Translations under genes and position numbers: made by a program | The notes under the pieces: generated by a model | What the model was told of the DNA's origin: nothing | The model's input: the letters and a program-made list of their open reading frames with translations, nothing else | The model's database searches: none | In this document: positions 9,002-18,707 of the stretch, in pieces | How the letters are laid out: the number at the start of each line of letters is the position of its first letter | Numbering within the stretch: the stretch's first letter is position 1 | Assembly (NCBI GenBank): GCA_963773055.1 | Contig: CAVYZL010000006.1 | Location: forward strand, 806,001-870,000 | Origin: PALSA-612 sp963773055 | GTDB lineage: Bacteria; Actinomycetota; Thermoleophilia; Gaiellales; Gaiellaceae | Length of the DNA: 64,000 bases | Reading direction: 5' to 3'

Positions 9002-9433
9002 TCAGGGACCGTCCGCAACGTCCTCCCGTATCACCGCGGCGATCACGTCCTCTCCGAAGCCCTTGCGCCTGAGCGCGTCGACGAGACGGCGCTCGGAGCC
9101 GATCCTGACTGCCAGCCGCTCCGCGCGCTCGCCTTCGGAAGGCAGGTCATCGAAAATCTTGGCGACCGCGTCTTGCGCGATGCCGCGACGACGGAGGTCC
9201 GCGATGATCGCCGCGTCCCCGAGACACCGCTCCGCGAGCGTGCGCGCGCGTTCTCGCGCTGTGCGCTCGTCGCTCTGGTAGCCGGTGTGGCGGACCTGCT
9301 CGATGGCGTGCTCGACCTCGTCCTCGCTAAAACCAGCGCGGGTGAGGCGCATTCGAAGCTCGGCTACCGAGAGCTCGCGCCGGGCAAGCGCTCTCGTAGC
9401 GACGGCGACGGCGCCTGCCAGCGTGCCCGTCAC
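9002..9433 (-). CDS. recX: RecA regulatory protein RecX
   Basis: Small helical RecX family protein of 143 residues that modulates RecA filaments. Three-helix repeats are visible (ALARRELSVAELRMRLTRAG, then DLRRRGIAQDAVAKI, then ALRRKGFGEDVIAAVI). The GTG start at 9433 begins just after the recA stop (9435-9437), the usual recA-recX arrangement. The longer reading frame extending into recA is a shadow. It is followed by about 250 bp of intergenic sequence before rny. Confidence 0.92.
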   Translation of the reverse strand: MTGTLAGAVAVATRALARRELSVAELRMRLTRAGFSEDEVEHAIEQVRHTGYQSDERTARERARTLAERCLGDAAIIADLRRRGIAQDAVAKIFDDLPSEGERAERLAVRIGSERRLVDALRRKGFGEDVIAAVIREDVADGP

Positions 9434-9434
9434 G

Positions 9435-10538
9435 TCAGGACGCTTGGGAGAGCGCGTCCTCTTCGACGGCGTCCGCCACAGCTTCCTCGGTGTCCGTATC
9501 GCCGTTCTCGTGCGCGACGACCGACGGAAGCAACCGGGCCGAGACGATCTGGTCAGGACCGACCGCCGCCTGGAGCTTGGCAAGGATCGACTGGCAGACG
9601 TCGGGATGCTCGCGGAGGAACGCGGTCGCGTTGTGCCGCCCCTGTCCGAGCCGCTCGTCGTCGAACGAGAAGTACGAGCCTGACTTCTGGACGACCTTGT
9701 GCTCGATGCCCGCGTCCAGCACGGTCCCCTCCCAGGAGATGCCGGCACCGAAGTAGATGTCGAACTCCGCCTGCTTGAACGGCGGCGCGACCTTGTTCTT
9801 CACGACCTTCACGCGCACGCGGTTGCCGATGGCCTCGACGCCCTCCTTGAGCGTCTCGATGCGGCGAATGTCGAGGCGGACGGACGAGTAGAACTTCAGC
9901 GCGCGGCCGCCTGGGGTCGTCTCCGGGCTCCCGAACATGACGCCGATCTTCTCGCGCAGCTGATTCGTGAAGATCGCGACCGTGTCCGTGCGGTTGAGCG
10001 TGCCCGCGAGCTTCCGCAGCGCCTGGCTCATCAGCCGAGCCTGGAGGCCGACGTGCGAGTCGCCCATCTCTCCCTCGATCTCCGCCTTCGGCACGAGCGC
10101 CGCCACGGAGTCGACGGCGACGACGTCGAGCGCGCCCGAACGAATCAAGAGCTCCGTGATCTCGAGCGCCTGCTCGCCGGTGTCGGGCTGAGAGACGAGG
10201 AGGTCGTCGATGTTGACGCCGATACGTCGTGCGTACTGCGGGTCCATCGCGTGCTCGGCGTCGATGAAGGCGCAGATGCCGCCGCGGCGCTGAGCCTCGG
10301 CGATCACGTGGTAGACGAGCGTCGTCTTGCCCGATGCCTCGGGCCCGAAGATCTCGACCACGCGGCCGCGCGGGAGGCCGCCGATGCCGAGCGCCATGTC
10401 TAGCGAGAGCGAGCCTGTCGACACGGCCCCGATCGAGACCTGTGGCCGGTCGCTCATCCGCATGACAGAGCCCTTGCCGAACTGACGCTCGATCTGGCCT
10501 AGGGCCGTATCGAGAGCTTCTCCACGATCCACCGCCAT
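9435..10538 (-). CDS. recA: Recombinase RecA
   Basis: DNA strand-exchange ATPase for homologous recombination and SOS co-protease. The Walker A motif GPEASGKT is at 65-72, followed by FIDAEHAMDP, the L1/L2 region (MGDSHVGLQARLMSQALRK and TNQLREKIGVMFGSPE) and the lysine-rich C-terminal domain. The start at 10538 (ATG, MAVDRGEAL) is preferred over ATG 10550 because GGGAGG lies just upstream of it. No LexA-type SOS box was recognised in the 23-bp gap to thpR, so transcription probably comes from upstream genes. Confidence 0.98.
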   Translation of the reverse strand: MAVDRGEALDTALGQIERQFGKGSVMRMSDRPQVSIGAVSTGSLSLDMALGIGGLPRGRVVEIFGPEASGKTTLVYHVIAEAQRRGGICAFIDAEHAMDPQYARRIGVNIDDLLVSQPDTGEQALEITELLIRSGALDVVAVDSVAALVPKAEIEGEMGDSHVGLQARLMSQALRKLAGTLNRTDTVAIFTNQLREKIGVMFGSPETTPGGRALKFYSSVRLDIRRIETLKEGVEAIGNRVRVKVVKNKVAPPFKQAEFDIYFGAGISWEGTVLDAGIEHKVVQKSGSYFSFDDERLGQGRHNATAFLREHPDVCQSILAKLQAAVGPDQIVSARLLPSVVAHENGDTDTEEAVADAVEEDALSQAS

Positions 10539-10561
10539 CAGCCTCCCCAAATAAGACGAAA

Positions 10562-11125
10562 CTACTGAGACGAAACTAGAGGTATCGATTCGAGCACTTC
10601 ATACCGCGCCCCTGACGGCGCGAGCAGCGAATGGTAGACAGCCGCGTCGGACGGACTGAACGCAGGAATCTCGGGCAACGGTGGGCGGAGCAGCGGACGC
10701 GCCCGGAAGCGGAGCACTGTGACGTGCGGAAGCCAGCGACGGGCTTCGCGCTCGTACACGCCGAGGCGTTCGAGACGCTCCCAGACCGCGAGCGCCAGCC
10801 GCTCCGCCCGCCCGAGCTCGTCCGAGAGGACGAGCATCGCGACGCTGCGGGTCTCCCTGTAACGCAGAGGCGAGAGCACGATCGGCTGTTCGGATAGGCG
10901 AACCGCCTCTCGGAGCGCCTCTGCGACCGCCTCGATCTCCGTTCTCGGCCGAGCGCCGAGAAAGGCGAGCGTGAGGTGGAGGTTCGAGCTCTCGACCCGT
11001 CGCGCCTCGCAGCCGAGGGAGGAGCGCTGCCATGCGTCGAGTCGGGCTCGCACGCTAGCCGGGAGCGTGAGGCCGCAGAAGAGTCGCAGACGATCACGGC
11101 CGTGAACGCTACGCGTGGCCGTCAC
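10562..11125 (-). CDS. thpR: RNA 2',3'-cyclic phosphodiesterase (ThpR/LigT)
   Basis: Member of the 2H phosphoesterase family. Its two catalytic His-x-Thr motifs are clear: NLHLTLAFLG and WLPHVTVLRF. About 187 residues, as in the family. It hydrolyses 2',3'-cyclic phosphate ends of RNA; its physiological role is poorly known. The GTG start at 11125 overlaps the cinA stop (GTGA), giving the cinA-thpR-recA order common in actinobacteria and related phyla. Confidence 0.9.
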   Translation of the reverse strand: MTATRSVHGRDRLRLFCGLTLPASVRARLDAWQRSSLGCEARRVESSNLHLTLAFLGARPRTEIEAVAEALREAVRLSEQPIVLSPLRYRETRSVAMLVLSDELGRAERLALAVWERLERLGVYEREARRWLPHVTVLRFRARPLLRPPLPEIPAFSPSDAAVYHSLLAPSGARYEVLESIPLVSSQ

Positions 11126-12405
11126 GCAGGACTGTTCGGACTTTGCGCCAAGACACGCCGCGCGAGATGGAGAGCAGCGACGGTCGCCCTCCGGCGGATC
11201 GACTCCCGGTCGCCGGGGTAGTCGAAGGTCGTGCCTCGCTCTTCGCCCAGGGCGGAGACGTGGACGTACACGAGCCCGACGGGCTTCTCGGGCGTGCCTC
11301 CGGCCGGGCCAGCGACTCCGGTGACGGAGATCGCGACATCGACGCCCAGCCGGGCGCGAAGGCCGGCCGCCATCGCGGCCGCGGTTTCCGCGGAGACGGC
11401 GCCGTGCTGTTCGATCGTCTCCGCGGAAACGCCGAGCTCCGCCTGCTTGACCTCGTTCGCGTACGCGACGACGGCGCCGAGGAAGACGTCGCTCGCGCCG
11501 GGAATCGCGGTCAGGCGCTCGGCGACGAGGCCGCCGGTGCACGATTCGGCGGTGCCGATCGTCAGCCCGAGCGAGCGGCAGTGAGCGAGGACGAGCTCCG
11601 CGACCGGGCGCTCGTCCTCCGCGAAGAGGTAGCGGTCGAGCCGTGTGCGCAGCTCGGAGCCGAGGGCAGTGGCTCGCTCCTCCTGGCCGGGCTCGATGAA
11701 CAAATCGACGTGGATCTCGAAGTCGCGCGCGCAGATCGTCGCTTCGACGCCGTTGCCGTCCCCGCCCGCCTCTGCGAGGGCGCGAGCGACGGCCGACTCG
11801 CTGGCGCCGAAGAACCGGAGCACGCGTCGATCCGGTGGCTGTGCCCGGGCGACCACGCCTTGAACGAGCGGATGCTCGAGGGCACTCGGCCAGAGCCGCT
11901 GCAGCTCGGCGGGCGGCCCGGGCAAAACGACGACGGCGCTCTCTCTGCAGGAGACGACGAAGCCGGGCGCGGTTCCCGCAAGCCCGATCGACTCGGCCCC
12001 GGCGGGCAGCGTCGCCTGCTTGGTGACGCCGAACGCGAAGTCGGCGTACGGCCGCCCGAGACGTTCGGCGACGGCCCGCGAGATGCTCTCGATCTCTCCC
12101 TCGAGCTCCGGATCGACGAGGAGATCGAGACCGGCCGTGCGCGCGAGCATCTCCACTGTGCGGTCGTCGTGTGTCGGACCGAGGCCGCCAGAGACGACGC
12201 AGAGATCCGCCTCGAGCCCGAGCTCGAACGCGGCGGCGAGCTCGGCCGCGTCGTCGCCGACGATCGTTATTCGCGACGGCGCCAGGCCGAGCGCGACGAG
12301 CTCCCGTGCGAGGAAAGGACCGTTGCGATCCTGGCGATCGCCGCGCACGAGCTCGGTTCCGGTGACGACGATCGCCGCGCGCGGCCGCGGCGCGGCGTCG
12401 GTCAT
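11122..12405 (-). CDS. cinA: CinA family protein: MoaB-like domain plus nicotinamide-nucleotide amidase
   Basis: 427 residues. The N-terminal MoaB-like/COG1058 domain (VTGTELVRGDRQDRNGPF, VVSGGLGPTHDDRT, VVVLPGPPAELQ) is followed by a C-terminal PncC-type amidase domain (GTAESCTGGLVAERL, SVTGVAGPAGGTPEKP). It recycles pyridine nucleotides by NMN deamidation and/or ADP-ribose hydrolysis. It lies in one operon with rodZ-like, thpR and recA. Confidence 0.93.
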   Translation of the reverse strand: MTDAAPRPRAAIVVTGTELVRGDRQDRNGPFLARELVALGLAPSRITIVGDDAAELAAAFELGLEADLCVVSGGLGPTHDDRTVEMLARTAGLDLLVDPELEGEIESISRAVAERLGRPYADFAFGVTKQATLPAGAESIGLAGTAPGFVVSCRESAVVVLPGPPAELQRLWPSALEHPLVQGVVARAQPPDRRVLRFFGASESAVARALAEAGGDGNGVEATICARDFEIHVDLFIEPGQEERATALGSELRTRLDRYLFAEDERPVAELVLAHCRSLGLTIGTAESCTGGLVAERLTAIPGASDVFLGAVVAYANEVKQAELGVSAETIEQHGAVSAETAAAMAAGLRARLGVDVAISVTGVAGPAGGTPEKPVGLVYVHVSALGEERGTTFDYPGDRESIRRRATVAALHLARRVLAQSPNSPA

Positions 12406-12409
12406 CGGC

Positions 12410-13120
12410 TCAGCCGCAAGTGGACTTCGACGTCACCTGCCGACGGGTGACGCTCACGACCTGGGGACAGCCTGAGCCGAGCGAGGCGACCTGGCCGTCG
12501 ACCTCGACCCGGAGGTTCTCCGGCTGCGAGATGTGCAGCCAGAGCCGCTTGGCCGTGAACCGCTGCGCCTCACCCTTCTCGAGCGTCCCCTGGAAGAGCA
12601 CGTTGCCCGTTGCCCAGCCTTTGCGAACCTCGAGCAGGGACGCGCCATCCGTCGCGCGGATCACCGTTCGAACGGAGGTCGCGGGCGTCCCGACCGCGGT
12701 GGCCGGCGTCAGGTTCGGGACCTTCGGGCTCGAGCTTCCGCCGCCGTAGTTCCACGCGGCGATCACGAGCGCCGTCACGACGCCGATCGCGAGCACCGTC
12801 AAGACGACCATGTTCCGCTCGGCGCGGCGATGGTGCTGCTCGCGGACGCGGATGCGCCGTGCACGGCGCGAGCCTTGCTCCTCGTCGACAAAGAAGCGCG
12901 ACGTGTACTCGTCGACGAACAGGCGGCCGTCGAGGCCGAGGAAGTCGGCATACGAGCGGAGGAACCCGGTGACGTACGCCTGGCTCGGGAGCACGTCGAA
13001 GCTCTCGTCCTCGAGCGCGCGCAGGTACTTGCCGCGGATCATGGTCGCACGCTCGACATCGGGGATCTCGAGCCCGCTGCGGAGACGTGCTTCTCGTAGG
13101 CTCGACCCGATCTCGAACAT
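12410..13120 (-). CDS. RodZ-like HTH membrane protein
   Basis: 236 residues. The N-terminal Xre-type helix-turn-helix (SSLREARLRSGLEIPDVERA) is typical of RodZ/YmfM. A basic stretch, one transmembrane helix (NMVVLTVLAIGVVTALVIAAW, about residues 103-123) and an extracytoplasmic DUF4115-like beta domain (WLHISQPENLRVEVDG) follow. RodZ links MreB to the elongation machinery; no mre genes are in view, so the role is inferred. Its stop is 5 bp from cinA, and the gene probably heads the cinA-thpR-recA unit. Confidence 0.83.
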   Translation of the reverse strand: MFEIGSSLREARLRSGLEIPDVERATMIRGKYLRALEDESFDVLPSQAYVTGFLRSYADFLGLDGRLFVDEYTSRFFVDEEQGSRRARRIRVREQHHRRAERNMVVLTVLAIGVVTALVIAAWNYGGGSSSPKVPNLTPATAVGTPATSVRTVIRATDGASLLEVRKGWATGNVLFQGTLEKGEAQRFTAKRLWLHISQPENLRVEVDGQVASLGSGCPQVVSVTRRQVTSKSTCG

Positions 13121-13142
13121 GCGGTTGAGGGATTGTACGGCC

Positions 13143-13505
13143 TTAGTCGGCGAAGAGCGTCAGCAGCCAGTAAAAGCCGACGGCGAGTCCGACCGTCGCG
13201 GCGATCCAGAGCGCGATCACGCCGAGCGCCTTGCCGATCCGCGCAGTCCCTCCTCCCCCGCTCCGGCCGAGCGTGCGCTGGACGGTCTCGGTCCCGCGTC
13301 GCGCGAGGCCGATCGCGACGAGCCCGAGCACCGCCGCGACGATCGCCGAGGCGCACGACTGGACGAGCGTGATCTCGTCGAAGATCTCGGAGCTCGCGAT
13401 CGCGAACGGACAGACGGCGACGGCGAGCATGCCCACGATCACGGACGCCCACGCGTGCCCGTTGCGAGCTCGCGGAAGGCCGTTGGCGCGGGCGACTGCG
13501 TTCAT
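13143..13505 (-). CDS. Small DUF4190-like membrane protein
   Basis: 120 residues with three hydrophobic segments (about 20-42, 52-74 and 97-119) and a GRSGGGGTARIGKALG linker; the pattern of a transmembrane pair plus a repeated alanine-rich segment resembles DUF4190. No enzymatic motif is seen. The ATG at 13505 overlaps the preceding permease stop (ATGA), so it is translated with the nucleoside ABC importer and could be an accessory subunit; this is inference only. Confidence 0.7.
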   Translation of the reverse strand: MNAVARANGLPRARNGHAWASVIVGMLAVAVCPFAIASSEIFDEITLVQSCASAIVAAVLGLVAIGLARRGTETVQRTLGRSGGGGTARIGKALGVIALWIAATVGLAVGFYWLLTLFAD

Positions 13506-14692
13506 TGCTTGACGTACGGTCGTCCGACCGAGGCAGGCGGGATCGAGCGGCCGATGACGCCGGCGACGGCGACGAGCGTGAGCACGTAGGGAAGCGCGGA
13601 GAAGAGCGTCGAGGCCGACGACGAGTACTCCTGGAGGTAGTCGGCCAGCCCGCTCGAGAAGCCGAACAGGAGACAGGCGGCAGCGGCGCCGAACGGGCGC
13701 CAGTTTCCGAAGATGAGGGCGGCGAGTGCGATGAAGCCCCGGCCTGCGCTCATGTTCGCGCTGAACGAGTTCACGAGCCCGAGCGAGAGGTAGGCGCCAC
13801 CGGTGGCGGCCAGCATCCCGGAGAGGACGACGGCGCCGTAGCGCACCGCGTACACGTTGATGCCGACGGTGTCTGCGGCACGCGGGTGCTCGCCAACGGA
13901 TCGGAGTCGAAGGCCCATCGGCGTCTTGAACACTGCGATCCACGTCACGAAGACGAGCAGGATGGCGAGCCAGATCATGAGGTTCTGCTGGCCGAAGACG
14001 TCGTCGAGGAACGAGCCGATCACAGGGATGTGGCCGAGGAACGAGAGCTTGACGTCCGGGATCGACGAGAGGTCGGTGGGCGTCCCTTGCGTGCCGTAGA
14101 GCTTGTAGTAGAGGTAGCTCGTCAGTCCGAGCGCGAGGAAGTTGATCGCCGTGCCGCCGACGATCTGGTCCGCGCGGAGCGAGACGGAGAAGAACGCGTG
14201 CACCAGCGCCAGCAGGCCGCCTGCGGCGACGCCGATGGCGAGCCCCAGAGGCCATGCGCCAGTGATGTCCGCTCCCCAGACGGCGAAGAACGCGCCCGTC
14301 AGCATCATCCCCTCGAGCCCGATGTTCACGACGCCGGAGCGCTCCGAGAACAGGCCCCCGATCGACGCAAAGACGAGGGGCGTCGCGTACTTGAGCATCG
14401 CAGCGAAGAGCGCTCCCCAGATGACGACCCCTTCCAGGTGCCCGACGCTCGACCGCGTCGCGAGGTAGCCGATCGTGAACCCGATCACACCAGCGGCGAT
14501 CGCGTAGCCGCCGATCTTCCGCTCGCCGCGGATCCACGAGCCGATCCCGATCGTGAGCGCAAAGAGGCCGATCACGGTCGGGGCAATCGGGCTACGGACC
14601 TCGATCGGGGGCAGCGCGACGAGTGCCGCGAAGACGCCGACGATCACCCCGATCCAGGCGACGGCGCGCGATCTGCGTGGGAGCCGCTTCAT
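13502..14692 (-). CDS. ABC transporter permease, BMP/nucleoside uptake type (second subunit)
   Basis: Inner-membrane permease of the branched BPD_transp_2 family (YufQ/NupC-like), about 396 residues with about ten hydrophobic segments. The signature GLFSERSGVVNIGLEGMML is diagnostic of permeases pairing with BMP-family binding proteins. Its ATG overlaps the stop of the first permease (ATGA), so the two subunits are made in equal amounts. Likely cargo is nucleosides or purine derivatives. Confidence 0.9.
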   Translation of the reverse strand: MKRLPRRSRAVAWIGVIVGVFAALVALPPIEVRSPIAPTVIGLFALTIGIGSWIRGERKIGGYAIAAGVIGFTIGYLATRSSVGHLEGVVIWGALFAAMLKYATPLVFASIGGLFSERSGVVNIGLEGMMLTGAFFAVWGADITGAWPLGLAIGVAAGGLLALVHAFFSVSLRADQIVGGTAINFLALGLTSYLYYKLYGTQGTPTDLSSIPDVKLSFLGHIPVIGSFLDDVFGQQNLMIWLAILLVFVTWIAVFKTPMGLRLRSVGEHPRAADTVGINVYAVRYGAVVLSGMLAATGGAYLSLGLVNSFSANMSAGRGFIALAALIFGNWRPFGAAAACLLFGFSSGLADYLQEYSSSASTLFSALPYVLTLVAVAGVIGRSIPPASVGRPYVKQ

Positions 14693-15903
14693 GCAGGAAG
14701 CTCCGCTTGACGTCGTCGCTTCAGCCGTCTGAGTGCGAGCAGGACGATGATGTCCGCCCCGACGAAGAGCACGATGAGCCCCTGGATGATGATCGCGAGG
14801 CTCGAGGCGAGGTCGGGTGGGAAGTACGACGCGTCGAGGTTCCGCGACGCCGTGCCCGTGTCGAGAGCGGCGAAGAGAAGCGCCGCAAGGCCGACGCCGA
14901 CCGCCGTGTTGCGACCGAGCAACGCGACGGCGATCCCGACGAAGCCCACTTGCACGGCGCCGAGCTGCGTCGTGTCGAGGTGGAATTCCCAGCCGACGAT
15001 GTCGAGCGCGCCGGCCAGTCCCGCGAAACAGCCAGCGATCGCCATCGCGTAGAGGTAGTTGCGCGCGACGGAGATGCCGCCGTACCGCGCCGCTTCGGGG
15101 TTGTGGCCGACGGCTCGCACCTCGTATCCGAGCGTCGTCCGGTTGAGCAGGAGCGAGTAGACGACGAGGGCTGCGAGTGCGAGGAAGATGCCGATGTGGA
15201 CACCCCCGAAGGCCGTGTCCCCCCAGAAGCCGGGCAGCTTCGCCTTGTCCGGGATGTCGGCGGAGGAAGGAACCGTTCCAGAGGTCTCGGGCGCCTCGGT
15301 CTGCAGCGGCCCGCCGAGTCCGAAGAGGTACGTACCGAAAAAGATGACGATCCAGTTGAGCATGATCGTCGTGATCACCTCGTGGGCGCCAACGGCGCCT
15401 TTGAGAAAGCCTGCGACGCCGGCGAGCGCGGCTCCGGCGAGCATGCCCCCCAGAATCGTCGCGATGATGAGCAGCGAGCGCGGCAGGTCGATTGCATGGG
15501 GAAGCTCGGTGGCGACGATGACCGCGCCGATCGAGCCCGCGAGGTATTGACCCGTACCGCCGATGTTGAAGAGGCCGCAGCGAAAGGCGAACGCCACGGC
15601 AAGCCCGGTCAGTACGAGGACGATCCACAGCAGGAGGGTTTGCTGGAGGTTCGAAGCCGCGAGGGACTCGAACTCGCTCGTGTTCCACGGGAACCACACG
15701 TGCGTGGCGGTGAACGGGATCGCGACGCTGTGGCTTCCGACGTCGAAGAACCACGAAAGGCCAGTGCCGCGGAAGATCGCCCTGTACGTCTTGAGCGTGT
15801 CCGTGATGCTTCCCGTCGTCACGAGGACGACGACGCCGCTGATGAGAAAGGCGAGGAGGACGGTGAGCAGCGGGGCGAGCAGCCCACCCGCCTTCTGGAG
15901 CAC
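14689..15903 (-). CDS. ABC transporter permease, BMP/nucleoside uptake type (first subunit)
   Basis: About 404 residues with many transmembrane helices. The FRCGLFNIGGTGQYLAGSIG motif and the AVGHNPEAARYGGI cytoplasmic loop mark the YufP-like permease of nucleoside importers. The GTG at 15903 is used. The same frame stays open upstream to a CTG overlapping the ATPase stop (15975-15977), which would add a charged cytoplasmic tail of about 25 residues, so the true start may be that CTG. It partners with the permease, ATPase and BMP protein nearby. Confidence 0.88.
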   Translation of the reverse strand: MLQKAGGLLAPLLTVLLAFLISGVVVLVTTGSITDTLKTYRAIFRGTGLSWFFDVGSHSVAIPFTATHVWFPWNTSEFESLAASNLQQTLLLWIVLVLTGLAVAFAFRCGLFNIGGTGQYLAGSIGAVIVATELPHAIDLPRSLLIIATILGGMLAGAALAGVAGFLKGAVGAHEVITTIMLNWIVIFFGTYLFGLGGPLQTEAPETSGTVPSSADIPDKAKLPGFWGDTAFGGVHIGIFLALAALVVYSLLLNRTTLGYEVRAVGHNPEAARYGGISVARNYLYAMAIAGCFAGLAGALDIVGWEFHLDTTQLGAVQVGFVGIAVALLGRNTAVGVGLAALLFAALDTGTASRNLDASYFPPDLASSLAIIIQGLIVLFVGADIIVLLALRRLKRRRQAELPA

Positions 15904-15974
15904 CCGATACCGCTCGGCGGCGCTCTCCGGCGGCTCGACGCCCGGCTCTTCCGAAAGCTGCCGGACCTGCTCGC

Positions 15975-17507
<1,533 letters not shown>

Positions 17508-17517
17508 CGCCAGGCGA

Positions 17518-17551
17518 TTCTAGGGGGTGAGCACGCGCCCACCCCCTAGAA
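17518..17551 (-). promoter_or_regulatory. 12-bp perfect hairpin between BMP gene and ABC ATPase
   Basis: TTCTAGGGGGTG at 17518-17529 pairs perfectly with CACCCCCTAGAA at 17540-17551 around a 10-nt loop. It begins 10 nt after the BMP stop and ends 10 nt before the ATPase ATG, with no T-run after it. In binding-protein importer operons such hairpins commonly protect the 5' message or partly terminate, giving more binding protein than transporter. That role is inferred. Confidence 0.65.
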
Positions 17552-17561
17552 CCGGTAACGC

Positions 17562-18593
17562 CTAGAACTTGATGATCGGCTTGATCTTGATCTTGCCCGC
17601 GGCGATCTTTGCCCCGATCGCGTTCGTCTTCTTGATGAATGCCTTCGGGATCTTCGGGCTGACGGAGCCGAGGCCGACGCCGTTGTTCCGGAGGTTGTAG
17701 TTGTAGTCCCGCTGCGTCGCGAGGTTCCCCGCGTACGCGAGCTTCGTAAGGTCGACGACCGCCCTGTCCACCGTCTTGAGCGCGCTCGTCATCATGAAGG
17801 AGCCGAGGTAGCGCTGGTCGGCATCGACACCGATGCCCCAGATGCCAGCCTTCTTCGCCTCGTTGAGCGCACCGAGGCCACAACCGCCGGCCACCTGGAA
17901 GATGACCCGCGTCCCCTTGGTGATCTGCTGGTCAGCGGTTGCTGCACACTTCGGCTGGTCGTTGAACGTGAGGTCGTTGGCGTAGTTGGCGAGCACGGTG
18001 ATCTTCGGGTTCGCCTTCTTCGCGCCCTGGATATAGCCGCTGATGTACCGCTGGATCGCCGGCACCGGGTTTGCCCCGACAGCGCTGATGATCTGCTTGC
18101 CACCTTCCTTCTTGATCTCCAGCCCAGCGAGGTAGCCGACGAGGTAGCCGGCTTCTTGCTCGGCGGATATCTGTCCGGCCGCGTTCTTCGGCTTCTTGCT
18201 GAAAAGCACGTACGGCTCATCGATGCCGACGTACTGGAGCTTCGGGAACCTCGGCGCGACCGTGTTGAGCGCGCTGTAGTTCAGGAAGCCGACGGCGAAG
18301 ATGAGGTTGTAGCCGGCGCGGCTCGCCGCGAGCATGTTCGGGACCCGCTGTGCCTCGGACTTCGTCTCGTAGACGCGGGTTTGAATGTTCAGCTGGTCGC
18401 CCACCGCGAGCCGACCCTCGTTCGCCAGCTGATTGAACGAGCGGTCCTGCAGGCTCCCGATGTCGGTGACGATGGCCATCTTGAAGGCGGCTTGCGGAGC
18501 CGCCGAGCTGACGCCGGTGGCAATGAGCGCCGACGCAGCAAGGGCAACGGCGGCGATGACGCCCGCCGATGCCGACAACTTGCGGTTCTTCAC
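17562..18593 (-). CDS. BMP/PnrA-family substrate-binding protein
   Basis: 343-residue Sec-exported solute-binding protein of the Bmp (basic membrane protein/PnrA) family, which binds nucleosides. Signal peptide: KNRK followed by a hydrophobic core and AxA-like cleavage near 30. No lipobox cysteine is visible, unlike most family members, so anchoring to the membrane is unexplained. Family landmarks: VTDIGSLQDRSFNQLA, AVGFLNYSA, VIFQVAGGCGLGA, IWGIGVDADQR. The GTG start at 18593 is preferred over ATG 18614 because AAGGAGGA lies a few nt upstream. Confidence 0.9.
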   Translation of the reverse strand: MKNRKLSASAGVIAAVALAASALIATGVSSAAPQAAFKMAIVTDIGSLQDRSFNQLANEGRLAVGDQLNIQTRVYETKSEAQRVPNMLAASRAGYNLIFAVGFLNYSALNTVAPRFPKLQYVGIDEPYVLFSKKPKNAAGQISAEQEAGYLVGYLAGLEIKKEGGKQIISAVGANPVPAIQRYISGYIQGAKKANPKITVLANYANDLTFNDQPKCAATADQQITKGTRVIFQVAGGCGLGALNEAKKAGIWGIGVDADQRYLGSFMMTSALKTVDRAVVDLTKLAYAGNLATQRDYNYNLRNNGVGLGSVSPKIPKAFIKKTNAIGAKIAAGKIKIKPIIKF

Positions 18594-18707
18594 GTGTCCT
18601 CCTTGGATTGGCATTGCCGAAAGAATGAGACGTCGGATGCTAACCCGAAGTTGGGCGGCCTGCTGTAACCACCGACGGCGGCCATCTGTGGCGGCTTTGC
18701 AGGGGTA

